DNA of 6,170 nt from an uncultured Bacteroidales bacterium (GTDB taxonomy: Bacteria > Bacteroidota > Bacteroidia > Bacteroidales > UBA932), in assembly GCA_937898205.1 (NCBI GenBank), contig CALEJC010000087.1:1-6170 (forward strand), written 5' to 3'. The translations under genes and the position numbers were made by a program. Below the pieces are notes generated by a model. That model saw nothing but the letters and a program-made list of their open reading frames with translations. It searched no databases and was not told the origin of the DNA. Positions 3,770 to 6,170 of the stretch are shown here, piece by piece (position 1 is the first letter of the stretch; each line of letters begins with the position of its first letter).

Positions 3770-6170
3770 TCAACGACAGACAATCTCGATACTTCCTGTG
3801 ATACCCGCAGGAAGTATCTTGCTTTCAGGACCTACCAGCGGAGTAGTCGCCCATGTGCTTCTTCTCTCTTCCGGCAGGCTGAGGTCTCCTATCATCCTGT
3901 TGGTGAGCTGGTTGGCAACTTCAATCTTGATGCTGTCGACTCCCTCTGCAAGGAAGTCGGTGATATCTACTTCCCAAGGTGCACACCAGAGGTATCCGGC
4001 ATCCTGACCATTGATCCAGACGCGGGAAGTCGCCTCTAGTCCGTTGATGCGGAGATATGCTCTTTTTCCTGCAGCCGCTTTGATGTCGGCTTCTTTTTGG
4101 TAGACAGCAGTGCCTGAGTAGTGCTTCAACTCTTCCTGCTCAAACTCTGTCCAGCAATGAAGCTGAGGCATGCCTACGGTCTTTTCTCCGTCGCGCAGGG
4201 CAAATGTCACATCCCAGTCCCGACTCAGATCCTTAATCTGCTCTTCTGCCATGCCCCAGGTCCTGGTGAGCTCAGCTTGTGGAAGTGCGCTATCAGCAGC
4301 GAAGATGACAAAGCCTGCCTCGCGACCTTCCATCGGCAGATCGATTACCAGATCACCGTCTTCAGCAGAGTGTGTCTGAAGGGTAAGTGTCTGTCCGTTG
4401 TCAGGATTCCACCACTGCGCGCTCTTGCCGCGTGAGTCCCTGAACTTTATGCTGTAGTCTCTTCTGTGATCACTATGATTATCAAAGAAATAGATATCTG
4501 CGTCAATAGTCTTTCTATGAGTGAAAAAGAGTCTGTCATCTACCTTGTTTTGACTTGTAAACGCTGCGTCAGGGTCGATGCCTTTATCGTCAAGAAATGC
4601 CTTCAGACCATAATCGCCCAGCTTGCGAGCATCATATACCGGCACTCCTGCTGCCTCAAGCTCAGCAATCTTGGCTTCTGCTTCAGGCGAGAGTGTCGCA
4701 AGCCTCTCCACCACGATCGCTGCATAACTCATCCCGCTCCTGGCCTGAAGTCGGCCTTTGCGGGCAGAGAATTCTCCGAGCAGGGCAGGGTCGGTGCACA
4801 CATCCCAATCATATCCCTCAGGGATGACAGGTAGACGGTAGCTCAAAAGCTTGTTGGTGACATCACTGCCTAAGTAGATGCAGAGGTCGACTACCGGCTC
4901 TCCCTGCCTCATCAGGAAGGCACATCGCGACTGGTAGTCCCAGAATCCACGGCTGAGCGGCCACATGGTGTTGTTGCGGTTCAGGCAGTATTCGCGTGTG
5001 TTGGCGGTATTGCCGGGACGACGGTCAAGCCAAGGCTGGTATGCGCTGGCACAAACCATAAACTCATTGAGCTGGTAGGCAAATGCATAGTCGGCGAGAG
5101 TCTTGAAATAGGATAGCTTCTGGCTATATTTCACGTCTGTAAATGCTTCTGCTGAGGCAATTGGCTTGCCGTAGATGTGAGCTGCTGATGCTGCTTCCTT
5201 GATGTCGTAGCAAGAGATGTCATGCTTGCCCCAGAATTCGCCTTGAGGGCGGCGCACTGCTCCCTTGGCCGAGATGTTGTCGCATGTCATGCTCTGTCCG
5301 TTGCCCATCGCCTGCGCTGTCAGCATCACTCCCTGCTGCATGGCGAGAGTGTCGAGCGCTCCGAAGTATCTGTGATTTACGAGGTGTGCGAGGGTCTGAC
5401 GATGGTGGAAAAGCACTTCGTCGCTCTTCTCGACGCTGTCCACAATGTATCCCAGCAGTGCCGGAAGATAAGGGGTGATGTCGTAGCCTTTGTAGTCACG
5501 GAATTCCTTGTCGTAGCTATGTGTCCAGTTTTGGCTGCCCATCTCGTGGCTGTCCATCAGCACTCCGATCGGCTTGAGATCATGCTTGCTGAGGGTGTCG
5601 ATCAAGACCTGAGCAAAGTTGTCCCATTGGAGCTTTGCGGCCTCTTTAGAGAGTTTGTCGCATTCCAGACCCATCTGTCCGGGGCGTCCGTGCTTTGTGT
5701 GACCTCTGGTCGAATGTTGCGCTACTCTGAGCACAACCCACTTCTTGTCGCCATCCGGAGCCTGCCAGTCAAGCTTGCCGTCGGCATCCATCTTGTCGCT
5801 GATGTCGATTATGCTTGCAGCAGGGATGACCTCGCCTTCGGCAAATGCCGGGGTAGTGCTTGCGCTGACATATTCGCTATTGATGCCGGCGCGGTTTTCC
5901 CAGCCGTCAGTCATTGCCTGTGAGTTGAGAGTCGCGCTGCGCATCTCAAGGGTGCGTGCTCTTTGACCGTCAGGACGGTTCCAGTCATGAAGATTGAGGC
6001 GGTAGTACCTTGCAGTAACGGCAGGAAAAGATACTGTCTTGATCTTGTGGTGAATATTGTAAAGTGCAGGCAGATCGCGCACTACTCGGTAATTGACGCC
6101 GTCGTCGGATACCTCAAGCTGTCCTATCGGCGGAAGCTTGACAAAACCGTCTCCGTAGAACTCATCTGCC
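3770..6170 (-). CDS. GH106-family glycoside hydrolase, probable alpha-L-rhamnosidase (5'-truncated by window edge)
   Basis: This enzyme is expected to remove terminal alpha-L-rhamnosyl residues from pectic or related glycans, probably in the periplasm. The frame runs open to the right edge, so 799 residues are visible and the N-terminus with any signal peptide is missing; GH106 proteins are typically about 1,000-1,150 residues. Numbering from the first visible residue, 16-60 look like part of a beta-sandwich accessory domain (QLEVSDDGVNYR, ARYYRLNLHDW). The GH106 core has WVVLR (144-148), GLECDKLSKEA (167-177), DSHEMGSQNWT (206-216), GEFW (310-313), AEAFTDVKYSQKLSYFK (340-356) and QPW (378-380). 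Glu209 and Glu341 are the likely catalytic acid and base. A C-terminal jelly-roll domain (about 684-755, with RINGLEATSRVWING) resembles GH2 sugar-binding modules. The GTG at 6080-6082 is not a real start: homologous-looking sequence continues upstream of it. The gene converges on the lipocalin gene, and its last codons carry that gene's apparent terminator. Confidence 0.88.
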   Translation of the reverse strand, partial: ADEFYGDGFVKLPPIGQLEVSDDGVNYRVVRDLPALYNIHHKIKTVSFPAVTARYYRLNLHDWNRPDGQRARTLEMRSATLNSQAMTDGWENRAGINSEYVSASTTPAFAEGEVIPAASIIDISDKMDADGKLDWQAPDGDKKWVVLRVAQHSTRGHTKHGRPGQMGLECDKLSKEAAKLQWDNFAQVLIDTLSKHDLKPIGVLMDSHEMGSQNWTHSYDKEFRDYKGYDITPYLPALLGYIVDSVEKSDEVLFHHRQTLAHLVNHRYFGALDTLAMQQGVMLTAQAMGNGQSMTCDNISAKGAVRRPQGEFWGKHDISCYDIKEAASAAHIYGKPIASAEAFTDVKYSQKLSYFKTLADYAFAYQLNEFMVCASAYQPWLDRRPGNTANTREYCLNRNNTMWPLSRGFWDYQSRCAFLMRQGEPVVDLCIYLGSDVTNKLLSYRLPVIPEGYDWDVCTDPALLGEFSARKGRLQARSGMSYAAIVVERLATLSPEAEAKIAELEAAGVPVYDARKLGDYGLKAFLDDKGIDPDAAFTSQNKVDDRLFFTHRKTIDADIYFFDNHSDHRRDYSIKFRDSRGKSAQWWNPDNGQTLTLQTHSAEDGDLVIDLPMEGREAGFVIFAADSALPQAELTRTWGMAEEQIKDLSRDWDVTFALRDGEKTVGMPQLHCWTEFEQEELKHYSGTAVYQKEADIKAAAGKRAYLRINGLEATSRVWINGQDAGYLWCAPWEVDITDFLAEGVDSIKIEVANQLTNRMIGDLSLPEERRSTWATTPLVGPESKILPAGITGSIEIVCR
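3788..3826 (+). terminator. Rho-independent-type terminator for the lipocalin gene, embedded in the GH106 3' end
   Basis: GATACTTCCTG (3788-3798) and CAGGAAGTATC (3808-3818) are perfect 11-base inverted copies. In plus-strand RNA the stem extends inward by a U-G and a G-C pair (3799 with 3807, 3800 with 3806), leaving a five-base loop. The stem is followed by TTGCTTTC, a modest U-tract. It lies 24 nt past the lipocalin stop and falls within codons for visible residues 784-794 of the opposing GH106 gene. In minus-strand RNA the inner wobble becomes a mismatch and no U-tract follows, so it is oriented for the lipocalin transcript. Confidence 0.7.

Noticed and set aside
4466..4834. A 122-codon plus-strand open frame inside GH106
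   Set aside because: It lies antisense to an intact coding frame and its product is low-information; treated as a shadow.
5222..5923. A 233-codon plus-strand open frame opposite the GH106 gene
   Set aside because: It is fully antisense to the GH106 reading frame, which carries recognisable motifs throughout; its translation shows no family resemblance and looks like a compositional shadow.
6080..6082. GTG as the start of the GH106 gene
   Set aside because: The frame continues to the right edge with domain-like sequence (GQLEVSDDGVNYRV), so the true start lies outside the window.
1..6170. CRISPR array, tRNA/rRNA, insertion sequence, attachment site or defence system
   Set aside because: No regularly spaced repeats, no RNA gene signatures, no transposase or integrase motifs and no terminal repeats were seen; coding sequence explains nearly the whole window.

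Overview
The window looks like a carbohydrate-degrading locus from a member of the Bacteroidales, probably a gut or similar anaerobic lineage. Four things suggest this: a long LacZ-type GH2 beta-galactosidase, a GH106-type alpha-L-rhamnosidase, no clear Shine-Dalgarno sequences at the two visible starts, and promoter-like sequences that fit the Bacteroides pattern (TTTG, about 19 nt, TAnnTTTG) better than the sigma70 pattern. Base composition is intermediate, with AT-rich intergenic DNA. No SusC/SusD pair, regulator or sulfatase is visible, so calling it a polysaccharide utilization locus is inference.

Layout: (1) 1-2355, plus strand: the C-terminal 784 residues of a LacZ-like beta-galactosidase whose 5' end lies left of the window. 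(2) 2352-3182, minus strand: a classical short-chain dehydrogenase/reductase (SDR), convergent with lacZ and sharing a CTAG stop overlap. (3) 3183-3260: a 78-bp divergent intergenic region with overlapping promoter candidates on both strands and an 11-bp-arm inverted repeat. (4) 3261-3764, plus strand: a Blc-type bacterial lipocalin with a signal peptide. (5) 3770-6170, minus strand: the C-terminal 799 residues of a GH106-family enzyme whose 5' end lies right of the window. It converges on the lipocalin gene with a 5-bp gap. A strong terminator-like hairpin for the lipocalin transcript lies inside the last codons of the GH106 gene.

How the genes could work together: the two large hydrolases would remove beta-galactosyl and alpha-L-rhamnosyl residues, a pairing that suits pectic rhamnogalacturonan or arabinogalactan side chains. 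The small divergent SDR/lipocalin pair between them has no evident glycan role. It looks like an independent two-gene module, perhaps for envelope lipid or aldehyde/redox stress, with a shared control region. Coding density is close to complete: the only non-coding DNA is the 78-bp divergent region and the 5-bp gap. I see no RNA gene, CRISPR array, insertion sequence or attachment site, and no convincing new system. The most interesting signals are the regulatory architecture between the genes and a compositional shift inside lacZ.
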